From NCBI GenBank assembly GCA_963730735.1, contig CAVSSX010000012.1, positions 549,733-613,732 of the forward strand: DNA of 64,000 bases, read 5' to 3'. This DNA is from CAVSSX01 sp963730735 (lineage in GTDB: Bacteria; Actinomycetota; Acidimicrobiia; Acidimicrobiales; RAAP-2). Shown here piece by piece: positions 34,855 through 43,987 of the stretch. The position numbers and the translations under genes are program-made. Within the stretch, counting starts at the first letter, position 1; each line of letters begins with the position of its first letter. The notes under the pieces were generated by a model, which saw nothing but the letters and a program-made list of their open reading frames with translations, made no database searches and was not told the origin of the DNA.

Positions 34855-36151
34855 AGGGGCACCCCCCTTCCTTGATGTGGAGCAGGAATTCGTCGCGGAA
34901 CATGGAGATCGCCGAGCCGATCGACGCCGGGATGGACGGCCCGAGGACGCAGATGGTGGTCTGCTGGGGCGGCCAGGTCAAACCTGGCGAGATGTTGTCG
35001 CACACGTCGAGCAGGAGGTCCAGATCCTCCTCGCGACCCTCCCCGTGCTCGATGCGGTACATGACACGCTCCAGCCAGCCCGAGCCCTCGCGACACGGCG
35101 TGCACTGGCCGCAGGACTCCCGGGAGAAGAACTTGGTGATCCGCCAGGCGGCCCGGACCATGCAGGTGGCCGAGTCCATGACCACGATCGAGCCGGAGCC
35201 GAGCATCGAGCCGGCCTCGGCCACCTCGTCCTGGCCGAGCGCCAGGTCGACCTGGTCGGGCCCGAACCACGGCGCCGACACCCCGCCCGGGATGAAGGCC
35301 TTGAGGGTGTTGCCGCCGCGGATCCCGCCCCCGAGCACCGGGTCGTAGATCAGGTCCCGGAACGACGTCTTGGCCATCTCGAGCTCGAAGGCCCCGGGGT
35401 TCTTCACGTGGCCCGACAGGGCGAACAGCCTCGTCCCGGTCGAGCGGCCCTCGCCCAGGGCGGCGAAGGCGGCCCCGCCGTGCAGGACGATCCAGGGCAG
35501 GTTGGACATGGTCTCGACGTTGTTGACCACCGTCGGCTGGCCGTACAGGCCGATGGCGGCGGGGAAGAACGGCGGCTTGATCCGGGGGAAGCCCCGCTTG
35601 CCCTCGAGCGACTCGAGCAGGGCCGTCTCCTCGCCGCAGATGTAGGCCCCGGCGCCCGGATGGACCACGACGTCGACCGAGAAGCCCGACTCGAAGATGT
35701 CGGCCCCGACGGCGCCGTGGGCGTAGGCCTCGTTGACCGCCTGGGTCAGCAGCTCGAGCCCCCGGGCGAACTCGCCCCGCAGGTAGATGAAGACCTGGCT
35801 GACCTGGAGGGCGTAGGCGGCGATGAGCACGCCCTCGACCAGCTGGTGCGGGTCGCGCTCGATCAGCAGGTGGTCCTTGAAGGTGGCCGGCTCGCTCTCG
35901 TCGCCGTTCACCACCAGGTAGGTCACCGGGTCCTTGCGCAGCATCGACCACTTGCGGCCGGCCGGGAAGCCGGCGCCGCCCCGGCCGAGCAGGTTGGCCG
36001 TGTTGACCTCGTCGGCCACGGCCTCGGGGGTCATGGTCAGGGCCTTGCGGAGCCCGTCGTAGCCCCCGGTGGCCAGGTAGCGCTCGAGGGTGTGGCTGTC
36101 GTCGTAGCCCCGGCGGGCGGTGACGATGTACGGGGCGTCGGTGACGGCCAT
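34847..36151 (-). CDS. nuoF: NADH-quinone oxidoreductase subunit F
   Basis: The 434-residue subunit that binds NADH and FMN. Seen are LLGRGGAGFPAGRKWSML (FMN/NADH glycine-rich region), NGDESEPATFKDHLLIERDP, GAYICGEETALLESLEGKRG and the N3 cluster ligands in ESCGQCTPCREG. The ATG start overlaps the nuoE stop by one base. The frame is uninterrupted, which contrasts with its neighbours nuoD, nuoE and nuoG. Confidence 0.96.
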   Translation of the reverse strand: MAVTDAPYIVTARRGYDDSHTLERYLATGGYDGLRKALTMTPEAVADEVNTANLLGRGGAGFPAGRKWSMLRKDPVTYLVVNGDESEPATFKDHLLIERDPHQLVEGVLIAAYALQVSQVFIYLRGEFARGLELLTQAVNEAYAHGAVGADIFESGFSVDVVVHPGAGAYICGEETALLESLEGKRGFPRIKPPFFPAAIGLYGQPTVVNNVETMSNLPWIVLHGGAAFAALGEGRSTGTRLFALSGHVKNPGAFELEMAKTSFRDLIYDPVLGGGIRGGNTLKAFIPGGVSAPWFGPDQVDLALGQDEVAEAGSMLGSGSIVVMDSATCMVRAAWRITKFFSRESCGQCTPCREGSGWLERVMYRIEHGEGREEDLDLLLDVCDNISPGLTWPPQQTTICVLGPSIPASIGSAISMFRDEFLLHIKEGGCPYD

Positions 36152-36775
36152 CAGGCGGGGCCCCCCTCGTTGGCCCGGGCCGCCTGGGCCTCGGCCATGG
36201 CCGCCCGCTCACGGGCCATCTGCTCCCGGTCGGCCTGGAGCGGCACGGTCCGTCGGACCCGCACCAGCGTCCCGTGGTGCGGGATGGTCTCGTCGAGGCG
36301 ACCCGCACGCAGGTCGTCGACCAGCTGGTCGAAGGACTCGGGCGTCTGGGCGCCGACGTAGCGGTGGTTGACCTGGACGCAGGGCACCCGGTCGCAGTCG
36401 GCCAGGCACTCGGCCTCCTCGAGGGTGAAGACCCCGTCGGCCGTCGTGCCGCCGGCCCGCACCCCGAGCGACGCCTCGGCGTGCTCGAGCAGCTCGGCCG
36501 CCCCGCCGAGCAGGCAGGCGATGTTGGTGCAGACGTTGACCAGGTACGTCCCGACGGGCTCGGTGTGGAGCATGTCGTAGAAGGTGGCCGTCCCCCGGAC
36601 CTCGGCCGCGGTCACGCCGCAGAGGGCGGCGATGTCCTCCATGGCCTCGGGCGTCAGCCACCCGTTCTGCTCCTGGGCCAGGTGGCACAGCGGGATCAGG
36701 GCCGAGCGCGCGCTCGGGGTAGAGGGCGACCGTCGCCCGGGCCCGTTCGGCGTTCTCCGGCGTCAGGTGGCTCAT
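36151..36775 (-). CDS. nuoE: NADH-quinone oxidoreductase subunit E (one frameshift near the N-terminus)
   Basis: The thioredoxin-like 2Fe-2S subunit that pairs with NuoF. The ATG at 36775 overlaps the nuoD stop (ATGA) and encodes MSHLTPENAERARATVALYPE. At about 36702-36715 one extra base (in GAGCGCGCGCTCGG) moves the frame; the corrected reading continues ALIPLCHLAQEQNGWLTPEA into the intact C-terminal part. Cluster ligands are seen in NVCTNIACLLGG and ECLADCDRVPCVQ. A second, downstream start at 36642 would lack the conserved helical N-terminus and is unlikely. Confidence 0.9.
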
Positions 36776-38128
36776 CGGTCCACGTCCCCGAGCACGGGGT
36801 CGAGCGAGGAGATGACGGCGACGGCGTCGGCGATCAGGCCGCCGCGCAGCAGGAGCGGCAGGGCCTGGAGGTTCACGAAGCTTGGGGCCCGGATGTGCAT
36901 CCGGTAGGGCTTGGAGGTGCCGTCGGAGACCATGTAGCAACCGAGCTCGCCCCGGGGGGACTCGATGGCCACGTAGACCTCGCCCTCGGGGACCCGGAAG
37001 CCCTCGGTGAACACCTTGAAGTGGTGGATCAGGGCCTCCATCGACTCGTCGATGCGGGCTCGGGGCGGCGGGGTGACCTTGCGGTCCTGGAGCCGGTAGT
37101 CGCCGGGGGGCATGCCGGCGGCGATCTGGCGGACGAGCTTGATCGACTCGCGGATCTCGTTGAGCCGGATCGAGTACCGGTCGAAGTTGTCGCCGTAGGT
37201 GCCGACGATGACGTCGAAGTCGAGCTTGTCGTAGTCGAGGTAGGGCATGGACCGCCGCAGGTCCCAGGGCACGCCGGTCGAGCGCAGGACCGGGCCGGTG
37301 ACCCCGAGGGCCAGTGCCTCCTCGGCCGAGATGGTGCCGACGGCCTCGGTCCGCTGGCGGAAGATGGGCTGGCCGGTCAGCAGCTCGTCGTACTCGTAGG
37401 TCCGGGCCTCCACCGTGTTGCAGATGATCTCGATGTCGTCCTCCCACCCGTCGGGCAGGTCGGCCGCCACCCCGCCGGGCCGGATGAAGTTGTGGTTCAT
37501 CCGCAGGCCGGTGGTCTTCTCGAAGAACGAGAGCACCATCTCGCGCTCACGGAACCCGTAGATCATCATCGAGGTCGAGCCGAGGTCCATGCCGTTGGTG
37601 GCCATCCACATGAGGTGCGAGGTGATCCGGTTGCAGCTCGGCCATGAGCATCCGGATCCAGGTGGCCCGGGGCGGCAGCTCCACGCCCAGGAGGGCTTCG
37701 GTGGCCAGGGAGAACACCAGCTCGTTGTGGAGCGGCGAGAGGTAGTCCATGCGGGTGACGTTGGTGCCGCCCTGGACGTAGGTCAGCTCCTCGCCCGTCT
37801 TCTCCATGCCCGTGTGCAGGTACCCGATGACCGGCTTGGTCCGCAGCACCGTCTCGCCGTCGAGCTCGATCATGAGGCGCAGCACGCCGTGGGTCGAGGG
37901 GTGCTGGGGCCCCATGTTGATGATCATCGTCTCGTCGTCGCGCCGCTCGATGTCGATGTCGCCCGGGTTGAGCACCACGCCCTCGGGCAGGCGCAGGACG
38001 GCCCCGACCTCGCGCGCCAGCTCGCTCGTGTCCGTCGCCTGGCGCGTGGTCAGTTCCTGGGCACCCTCGGAGGTCTCCTTGGTGCTCCAGCGCCCGCTGG
38101 GCGGCGTCTCTGCCGAGAGGTCGCTCAC
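36772..38128 (-). CDS. nuoD: NADH-quinone oxidoreductase subunit D (one frameshift)
   Basis: The 49-kDa-type subunit forming the quinone site with NuoB. The N-terminal half carries MGPQHPSTHGVLRLMIELDGE, VIGYLHTGMEKTGE and RMDYLSPLHNELVF; the second half carries WMATNGMDLGSTSMMIYGF, RPGGVAADLPDGW, SPRGELGCYMVSDGTSKPYR and ends SSLDPVLGDVDR. Between them, at about 37628-37638, an extra C (GAGCTGCAACCGG) breaks the frame. Without it the reading is AELNRITSHLMWMATNG, exactly as in the family. The GTG start at 38128 overlaps the nuoC stop. Confidence 0.93.
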
Positions 38129-38607
38129 CGGGGCCCCGGCGCCTCTTTGAACTGCACCGGCACCCGGCCGACGCCGTAGTCCTTGCGCAGGGGGTGGCCC
38201 TCCCAGTCCTCGGGCATGAGGATCCGGGTGAGGTCGGGATGACCGGTGAAGCGGATGCCGACCAGGTCGAAGATCTCGCGCTCCATGGCGTCGCAGCCGG
38301 CGTAGACGTCGATGAGCGACGGCAGCACTGGGTCGCCCTCGGGGACCTGGACCCGGACCCGGACCCGGCGGCGCATCGACAGCGAGAGCAGGCTGGCCAC
38401 GACCTCGAAACGCTCGGGGGTCACGCCGTCGGGCAGCGTCCGACCGGGGTGCGTCAGGTAGTCCACGCCGACCAGGTCCGACAGCATCTCGAAGCCCGAC
38501 GCCTTGTAGGCGGCCACCAGCTCGAGGTACCGATCACGCCCGGGGTAGGCGATCTCCTCGACCTGCCGACCCTCCGAACGGGGGACCTCCGGGACCACCG
38601 AGGTCAT
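38125..38607 (-). CDS. nuoC: NADH-quinone oxidoreductase subunit C
   Basis: A 160-residue 30-kDa-type subunit of the peripheral arm. The family signature is present as VYAGCDAMEREIFDLVGIRF, followed by GHPDLTRILMPEDWEGHPLRKDYG. The ATG at 38607 overlaps the nuoB stop by 4 bp (ATGA), which decides this start over one 45 nt upstream. The stop overlaps the nuoD start. Confidence 0.95.
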   Translation of the reverse strand: MTSVVPEVPRSEGRQVEEIAYPGRDRYLELVAAYKASGFEMLSDLVGVDYLTHPGRTLPDGVTPERFEVVASLLSLSMRRRVRVRVQVPEGDPVLPSLIDVYAGCDAMEREIFDLVGIRFTGHPDLTRILMPEDWEGHPLRKDYGVGRVPVQFKEAPGPR

Positions 38608-39158
38608 CGCGGCGTGCGGACCCGGATGGCGTCGGGGACCTCGGGGACCCAACCGGCCGTCTCGACCGGGGCCGGCGCCTTCTCGGGACGTCGGGCGATC
38701 TCACCGGTGCGGATCTTCTCGTGCAGCGTCAGCACGGCGTGGAGCAGGGTCTCGGGCGAGGGAGGGCACCCCGGGGCGTAGACGTCCACCGGCACGATCT
38801 GGTCGACGCCCTGGACGATGGCGTAGTTGTTGAACATGCCCCCGGTCGAGGCGCACACGCCCATGGAGATGACCCACTTGGGCTCCATCATCTGGTCGTA
38901 GACCTGCCGGAGCACCGGCGCCATCTTCTGGGACACCCGGCCGGCCACGATCATCAGGTCGGCCTGACGGGGGGAGGGCCGGAAGACCTCCATGCCCATG
39001 CGGCTGATGTCGTAGTCGGCGGCGCCGACCGACATCATCTCGATGGCGCAGCAGGCCAACCCGAAGGTGGCCGGCCACACGCTGTTGCGCCGGGCCCACT
39101 TGACCAGGTCCTCGAGCCGACCGGTCAGGAAATTGTGCTGGAGATCCTCGAGACCCAT
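38604..39158 (-). CDS. nuoB: NADH-quinone oxidoreductase subunit B
   Basis: The 184-residue subunit carrying cluster N2, the last electron donor to quinone. Ligand blocks are FGLACCAIEMM, VCASTGGMFNNYA and YAPGCPPSPETLL, and the RMGMEVFRPSPRQADLMIV block is highly conserved. The ATG at 39158 has a GAGAGGA ribosome binding site 8 nt upstream, preferred over an in-frame start 60 nt earlier that lies inside nuoA. The ~25 residues after the core are a Pro/Ala-rich tail. Confidence 0.96.
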   Translation of the reverse strand: MGLEDLQHNFLTGRLEDLVKWARRNSVWPATFGLACCAIEMMSVGAADYDISRMGMEVFRPSPRQADLMIVAGRVSQKMAPVLRQVYDQMMEPKWVISMGVCASTGGMFNNYAIVQGVDQIVPVDVYAPGCPPSPETLLHAVLTLHEKIRTGEIARRPEKAPAPVETAGWVPEVPDAIRVRTPR

Positions 39159-39171
39159 GGCCGCGGTCCTC

Positions 39172-39636
39172 TCAGGCTGCCCGACCGGGGGTCGGTGCGC
39201 CGACGTCCGGCTCGCCACTGATCCGGCTGATGGTGGAATCCGAGGTGCGCGCCGGCATCCCCTCTTCGAGGCGCTTGGCCGGGCCCCAGTTCAGGGCGCC
39301 GTTGCTCACCAGGTACAAGAAGGCGGTGAAGACGACGACGGCGAAGATCAGCACCTCGACCAGGCCGAAGACCCGGAGCTGACGGAAGATGACCGCCCAT
39401 GGGTAGAGGAACACCACCTCGATGTCGAAGATGATGAAGATCATGGCCACCAGGTAGAAGCGGACCGGGAAGCGCTGCGGCGGCTCGCGGTCGGGCACGA
39501 TGCCGCACTCGTAGGGGGCGATCTTGGCCGCCGAGGGCTTGCGCCGCGGCGCGAGCAGGGCCGACCCGACGAAGGAGCCCACGGCGAACACCATGCCGAG
39601 CGCCAGGAGAAGCACGATGGGGAGGTACTGGACCAC
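39172..39636 (-). CDS. nuoA: NADH-quinone oxidoreductase subunit A
   Basis: A 154-residue membrane subunit with three helices and first gene of the operon. Family blocks are KIAPYECGIVP (the quinone-site Cys loop), RFPVRFYLVAMIFIIFDIEV and FLYPWAVIF. The last ~30 residues are a polar extension beyond the usual length. The GTG start is at 39636. The operon order nuoA to nuoN without inserted genes matches actinomycetes with a 14-subunit complex I. Confidence 0.95.
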   Translation of the reverse strand: MVQYLPIVLLLALGMVFAVGSFVGSALLAPRRKPSAAKIAPYECGIVPDREPPQRFPVRFYLVAMIFIIFDIEVVFLYPWAVIFRQLRVFGLVEVLIFAVVVFTAFLYLVSNGALNWGPAKRLEEGMPARTSDSTISRISGEPDVGAPTPGRAA

Positions 39637-39768
39637 GGTGAAATCGTTCTACCACGCCACCGTTTGCACAGGCACATCCAAGGTTGGCCCTCGCCGCAGC
39701 CCCCACTGCGCGTCGACCCGGGCGCCCCGCCGCACCGGGCCGGCCGTCCCACGGCATACGATCGTAAG
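39637..39768. promoter_or_regulatory. Divergent promoter region of nuoA and the menaquinone/geranylgeranyl reductase
   Basis: This 132-bp stretch is the only space between the two divergent units. On the plus strand, TACGAT (39757-39762) lies 6 nt before the GTG at 39769, a leaderless-type -10. On the minus strand no clear hexamers can be named for nuo. No Rex-like TTGTGA...TCACAA palindrome is present. Confidence 0.5.
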
Positions 39769-41151
39769 GTGAACGATGCAGCGAAGGGCCCGGCGACCCC
39801 CGGCGGATCGTCGGCCGCACGGAAACGGGCCACGACGACGCCGTCGGGGCCGGACACCGTGGCCGACGGCCACCTCCACGACGTCCTGATCATCGGCGGC
39901 GGCCCGGCCGGGTCGTCGTGCGCCTACTGGTTGGCCGAGGCCGGCTGGGACGTGGCGGTCGTCGAGAAGAAGCGGTTCCCCCGGGTCAAGACCTGCGGCG
40001 ACGGCCTGACCCCCCGCTCGGTGCGCCAGCTGGAGGACATGGGGCTCGACGGCGCCCTGGCCGGCGCCCACCGCTACCGCGGCCTGCGGGCCTGCGGGTT
40101 CGGCCAGACCATGGACCTCCCCTGGCCCGAGCACCCCAATTTCCCCTCCTACGGCTACACCATCACCCGTCACGACCTCGACGCCCTGGTGGCCGAGCGG
40201 GCCGAGAAGGCCGGGGCCACCGTGTGGCAGGGCACCGAGGCCGTCGAGCCGCTGACCGACCCGGCGGCCGGTGCCCTCGGGCCCGAGTCGCTGCCGGCGT
40301 GCCAGGGGGCGGTCGTGCGCACCACGGCCGACGGGGCCACCCGCGAGGTCCGGGCCCGCTACGTGGTCATCGCCGACGGCGCCAACTCCCGCTTCGGTCG
40401 GGCCCTGGGCACGCAGCGCCAGCGGGACCTGCCCATGGGCATGGCCCTGCGGGGCTACTACACGTCGCCCCGCCACGACGAGGACATGATCGAGTCGCAC
40501 CTCGACATCCGCGACGCCAACGGCGAAGTCGTGCCGGGCTACGGCTGGGTGTTCCCGTTGGGCGACGGGCGGGTCAACGTCGGGGTCGGCCTGCTGTCGA
40601 CCGACAAGCGGTGGAAGGGCGTGAACACCTCCCACCTGATGGACGCCTTCGTCCAGTGGGCGCCCGAGTCCTGGGACCTGCGACCCGAGACCTCGCTCGG
40701 GGCCCCGACCGGCGGCAAGCTCCCGATGGGCCTGTCGGTCGGCCCCCACACCGGCCCCAACACCATCCTCATCGGCGACGCCGGCGGGGCCATCAACCCG
40801 TTCAACGGTGAGGGCATCGCCTACGGCTACGAGACCGGCCGTCTGGCCGCCGCCTCGCTCGGCGAGGCCCTGGTGGGCGGGGGCACCGAGGCCATCCGGC
40901 ACTACGACCAGCGCCTGCGCGACGCCTACGCCATGTACTACCGGGTGGCCCGGGCGTTCGTCCGGATGATCTCGAACCCCCAGACCATGCGGGCCTGCGT
41001 CGGCGTCGGGATGCACTCGGAGCTGGTCATGAGCCAGCTCCTGCGCATCATGGCCAACCTGATGCGACCCGACACGTCGGGTCCGGCCGAGGTCGGCTAC
41101 CGGGGCATGACCGCCCTGGCCGATCTGCTCGCCGGCGCCGCCGAGGACTGA
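39769..41151 (+). CDS. Geranylgeranyl reductase family FAD enzyme, probable menaquinone reductase MenJ
   Basis: The 460-residue flavoprotein has an N-terminal polar extension (about 1-35), a dinucleotide-binding motif IIGGGPAGSSCAYWLAEAG, EKKRFPRVKTCGDGLTPRS typical of the family, VVIADGANSRFGRALG, the GYGWVFPLGDGRVNVGVGLL block and the FAD-binding IGDAGGAINPFNGEGIAYG. Family members reduce double bonds of isoprenoid chains; in mycobacteria MenJ saturates the beta-isoprene unit of menaquinone. Divergence from the nuo operon, whose product reduces menaquinone, supports that role, but reduction of other polyprenyl lipids cannot be excluded. GTG 39769 follows a leaderless-type promoter. Confidence 0.85.
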   Translation: MNDAAKGPATPGGSSAARKRATTTPSGPDTVADGHLHDVLIIGGGPAGSSCAYWLAEAGWDVAVVEKKRFPRVKTCGDGLTPRSVRQLEDMGLDGALAGAHRYRGLRACGFGQTMDLPWPEHPNFPSYGYTITRHDLDALVAERAEKAGATVWQGTEAVEPLTDPAAGALGPESLPACQGAVVRTTADGATREVRARYVVIADGANSRFGRALGTQRQRDLPMGMALRGYYTSPRHDEDMIESHLDIRDANGEVVPGYGWVFPLGDGRVNVGVGLLSTDKRWKGVNTSHLMDAFVQWAPESWDLRPETSLGAPTGGKLPMGLSVGPHTGPNTILIGDAGGAINPFNGEGIAYGYETGRLAAASLGEALVGGGTEAIRHYDQRLRDAYAMYYRVARAFVRMISNPQTMRACVGVGMHSELVMSQLLRIMANLMRPDTSGPAEVGYRGMTALADLLAGAAED

Positions 41152-41280
41152 CGGCCCAGTCGACCCCCGGGCGGCCCAGTCGACCCCCGGGCGGCCCAGT
41201 CGACCCCCGGGCGGCCCAGTCGACCCCCGGGCGGCCCAGTCGACCCCCGGGCGGCCCAGTCGACCCCCGGGCGGCCCGGT
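41152..41280. repeat. 20-bp tandem array (six units plus a partial) between convergent genes
   Basis: The unit CGACCCCCGGGCGGCCCAGT is repeated six times from 41161 to 41280. All copies are identical except the last (…CCCGGT), and they are preceded by a partial unit CGGCCCAGT at 41152-41160. The array fills the whole space from one base after the reductase stop to two bases before the stop of the opposite-strand gene. Each unit contains GTCGAC across the junction and CCCGGG. It is not CRISPR, as there are no spacers. Confidence 0.95.
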
Positions 41281-41282
41281 GC

Positions 41283-42689
41283 TCAGGTGGCCGTGGCCCC
41301 ACCGAGCAGGGACATGTTGTGCTCGAGCGTGTTGACCAGCGACACGGCCAGGGACACCGGGAACGACTCGGGGAAGCCGTACAGGTAGAGCGTCGACTCG
41401 GACTTCCCGCCGCCGACGAAGACCGTCGAGAGCTGGAGCGGCTGGGTGGTCCCGCCCGAGGCGATGGGCACCGAGATGCTGACGCCGACGGAACTCACCC
41501 CTGGCGTCTGGGGCAGGGTCATGGCCGTGGCCACCGGCTTGGCCGCCGCCCCGGTGGCGCCCTGGCCGGCGCCGAAGGCCAACAGGTCGCCGAACGCCGC
41601 CCCGAAGCAGCTCGGGAAGGCGGCCCGCTTGACGAAGGCCATGTCGGCGCTGACCGTGGCCGGGTCGGCGTAGACGGTCGACACCGAGCCGGCCTCCAAG
41701 ACCGACGTGCCGGCCGGGGCGGCGAAGGCCGGGGAGGCGGCGGTGGCCAGCGGGACGCTGCTCGCCGGACCGAAGACGCGATCGGCCGAGGGGCGGACGC
41801 CCATGCACGACTCGAAGGTCGCCGTCACCTTGGCCGATTCCTTCTTCTCGCCCGCCGTCAGGGTGCCCCCGCCGCTCCCCGAGAGGAAGCCGGCCAGGGG
41901 GCCGCTCGGCGAGCTGTCCACGTGCCAGCCCGCCGGGAAGTCGCCGATGACCACGTTCAGGTCCTGGGCAACCTGTTGCTGGCCGACCGGCACCGACTTC
42001 TTGGCCGGGGCCGACCCCTTGCCGGAGGTACCGGTGACCAGCTCGAACACCAGGCCGGCCACCACCAGCACCCAGAGGACGGTCAGGCCGGCCATCAGGA
42101 TCCGACGGGAGCGGGAGCGCCGGGGCCGCGACTCGGTGGTGGCGAAGGCCTCGAACGCCGCCTCGTCGGCCAGCTCGTTCTGGGTCGGCCGGTCCCAGGC
42201 CAAGACGTCGTGCTCCGGTGGCGCAGCGGGGCCGGCGTCGGCCGGCGGCTCGACCGGCGCCGACCACCCGGCCAGGGCCTGGTTGAGGGCCACCGTGCGG
42301 GCCGGCGGGAGCTGGTCGGCCGGGATGAGCCACCGCCACGGGTTCCCGGCCACGGTGGCCGTGAGGGCCAGGGAGGCCACGCCGTCGCTGCGGTCCACCC
42401 GACCCCCGCAGTGCGGGGCCTCGACCACCGACCAGTCGGCGGCCACCGCCCGGCCGTCGGTGCGGTCGATGATGGTCAGGGCACCTGCGTCGAGCAGCAG
42501 CGTCACGCCCCACGGCCGGGCGTGCGCGCCGATCGAGCCCGGCGGCTGGGCCACGACGTCGTCGAAGCGGAAGCGGGTGGTGGCACCCGGCGTCCCCTTC
42601 GGCCCGGGGCGGGCGGGCCCCGACGGCGTCGCCGGGCCGGTGGACCCGTGGGTCGCCGTCGACGGGGCGGTCTCGGCGACGTCGCTCAT
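41283..42689 (-). CDS. Membrane-anchored protein of unknown function
   Basis: I do not recognise the family. The 468-residue product has a Pro/Thr/Ala-rich start, a cytoplasmic domain (about residues 38-135) with RFRFDDVVAQPPGSIGAHA, an Arg/Ser-rich stretch (SRPRRSRSRR), one membrane segment (ILMAGLTVLWVLVVAGLVF, about 197-215), and an outer domain of ~245 residues. That domain contains two Cys (FESCMGVRP and FPSCFGAAF), probably a disulfide, and ends in a hydrophobic stretch. Its layout, with NVVIGDFPAGW-like strands, recalls lipoprotein-like sensor domains. The ATG overlaps the hemL stop (ATGA), so it is the last gene of the heme run. Confidence 0.65.
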   Translation of the reverse strand: MSDVAETAPSTATHGSTGPATPSGPARPGPKGTPGATTRFRFDDVVAQPPGSIGAHARPWGVTLLLDAGALTIIDRTDGRAVAADWSVVEAPHCGGRVDRSDGVASLALTATVAGNPWRWLIPADQLPPARTVALNQALAGWSAPVEPPADAGPAAPPEHDVLAWDRPTQNELADEAAFEAFATTESRPRRSRSRRILMAGLTVLWVLVVAGLVFELVTGTSGKGSAPAKKSVPVGQQQVAQDLNVVIGDFPAGWHVDSSPSGPLAGFLSGSGGGTLTAGEKKESAKVTATFESCMGVRPSADRVFGPASSVPLATAASPAFAAPAGTSVLEAGSVSTVYADPATVSADMAFVKRAAFPSCFGAAFGDLLAFGAGQGATGAAAKPVATAMTLPQTPGVSSVGVSISVPIASGGTTQPLQLSTVFVGGGKSESTLYLYGFPESFPVSLAVSLVNTLEHNMSLLGGATAT

Positions 42690-43987
42690 CGGAGTACCTC
42701 GGCGACCTCGGCCGCTGCCTCGCCGGCGACCGACACGATCAGGTCGAGCTGCTCCTCGCCGTGGGCCAGGCCCGGGAAGAGGACTTCGTAGGGCCCCGGG
42801 GCGAGGGCCACGCCGCGGGCCAACAGGGCGTGGAACAGGTGGGCGTAGCAGCCGTTCCCGGCCAGTGCCCGGGCCTGGTCGTAGTCCGTCGGGTCGTCGA
42901 TCGCCGTGCCCGCCGGGGCCACGTACAGCCCGACCAGGGGGCCCACCACCGGCACGCGGGCGGCCAACCCGCCGGACCGCAGCGCCGCCTCCAGCCGACC
43001 GGCGAAGGTCGCCACCCGGGCGGCCAGCGCGTCGTAGTCGGCCGGGCGCACCGCCGAGAGCACGGCCAGTCCGGCTGCCGTGGCCAGCGGGTTCCCCGAC
43101 AGCGTGCCGGCCTGGTACACCGGCCCGGCCGGGGCCAGGGCGGCCAGGACCTCGGCCCGCCCCCCGAAGGCGCCGACCGGAAGGCCACCGCCGATGACCT
43201 TGCCGAAGCACCACAGGTCGGGGGTCACCCCGGTGTGCGCCGTGGCACCGCCCTCGCCCAGGCGGAACCCGGTGATCACCTCGTCGAAGATCAACAAGGC
43301 CCCGACGGCGTCGCAGGCCGACCGCAGCCCCTCGAGGAAGCCGGGGACCGGGGCCACCAGGTTCATGTTGGCCGCCACCGGCTCGACGATGACGCAGGCC
43401 ACCCGGTCGTCGAGCTCGGGCACGACGTTGTAGGGGGCGACCACGGTGTCGGCCACGGCGCCGGCGGGCACGCCGGCCGAGCCCGGGAGGCCCAGGTTGG
43501 CCACCCCGCTCCCGCCGGCCGCCAGCAACCCGTCGGAGTGCCCGTGGTAGCAGCCGGCGAACTTCACCACCCGGTCCCGACCGGTCCACCCCCGGGCCAG
43601 CCGCACGGCGCTCATGGCCGCCTCGGTGCCCGACGACACCAACCGGACCTGCTCGCAGCCGGCCACCCGTTCGCAGATGGCCTCGGCCAGCAGGACCTCG
43701 CCGGGGGTCGGGGCACCGAAGGTCGTCCCCTGGGCCGCCGCCCGCTGGATGGCCGCCACCACGTCGGGATGGGCGTGGCCCAGCAGGGCGGCGCCGTAGG
43801 ACTGGACCAGGTCGACGTAGCGCCGGCCCTCGACGTCCTCGACCCACGGGCCCTCGCCCCGGACCACGGTGTAGGGCGTCCCCCCGACCGAGGCGAACGA
43901 GCGCACCGGCGAGTCGACGCCACCGGGGATGGACCGCCCGGCCCGGGCGAACCACTCGGCGTTGGTCAACGGCTCGGGCTCACCCAC
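42686..43987 (-). CDS. hemL: Glutamate-1-semialdehyde 2,1-aminomutase
   Basis: This PLP enzyme converts glutamate-1-semialdehyde into 5-aminolevulinate. Seen are PGGVDSPVRSF at the start, VSSGTEAAMSAVRLARG, KFAGCYHGHSD, LIFDEVITGFR and the PLP lysine in CFGKVIGGGLPVGAFGG. Length (433 residues) is normal. The GTG start at 43987 overlaps the hemB stop by 8 bp. With hemA upstream it completes the C5 route from glutamyl-tRNA. Confidence 0.96.
   Translation of the reverse strand: MGEPEPLTNAEWFARAGRSIPGGVDSPVRSFASVGGTPYTVVRGEGPWVEDVEGRRYVDLVQSYGAALLGHAHPDVVAAIQRAAAQGTTFGAPTPGEVLLAEAICERVAGCEQVRLVSSGTEAAMSAVRLARGWTGRDRVVKFAGCYHGHSDGLLAAGGSGVANLGLPGSAGVPAGAVADTVVAPYNVVPELDDRVACVIVEPVAANMNLVAPVPGFLEGLRSACDAVGALLIFDEVITGFRLGEGGATAHTGVTPDLWCFGKVIGGGLPVGAFGGRAEVLAALAPAGPVYQAGTLSGNPLATAAGLAVLSAVRPADYDALAARVATFAGRLEAALRSGGLAARVPVVGPLVGLYVAPAGTAIDDPTDYDQARALAGNGCYAHLFHALLARGVALAPGPYEVLFPGLAHGEEQLDLIVSVAGEAAAEVAEVLR

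Noticed and set aside
32388..37638. Programmed +1 frameshifting in nuoD, nuoE and nuoG
   Set aside because: The break sites share no slippery motif, stop codon context or structure, three would be needed in one gene, and similar breaks occur in unrelated genes; sequence error is simpler.
41152..41280. CRISPR array
   Set aside because: Units follow one another without spacers and there are no cas genes in the window.
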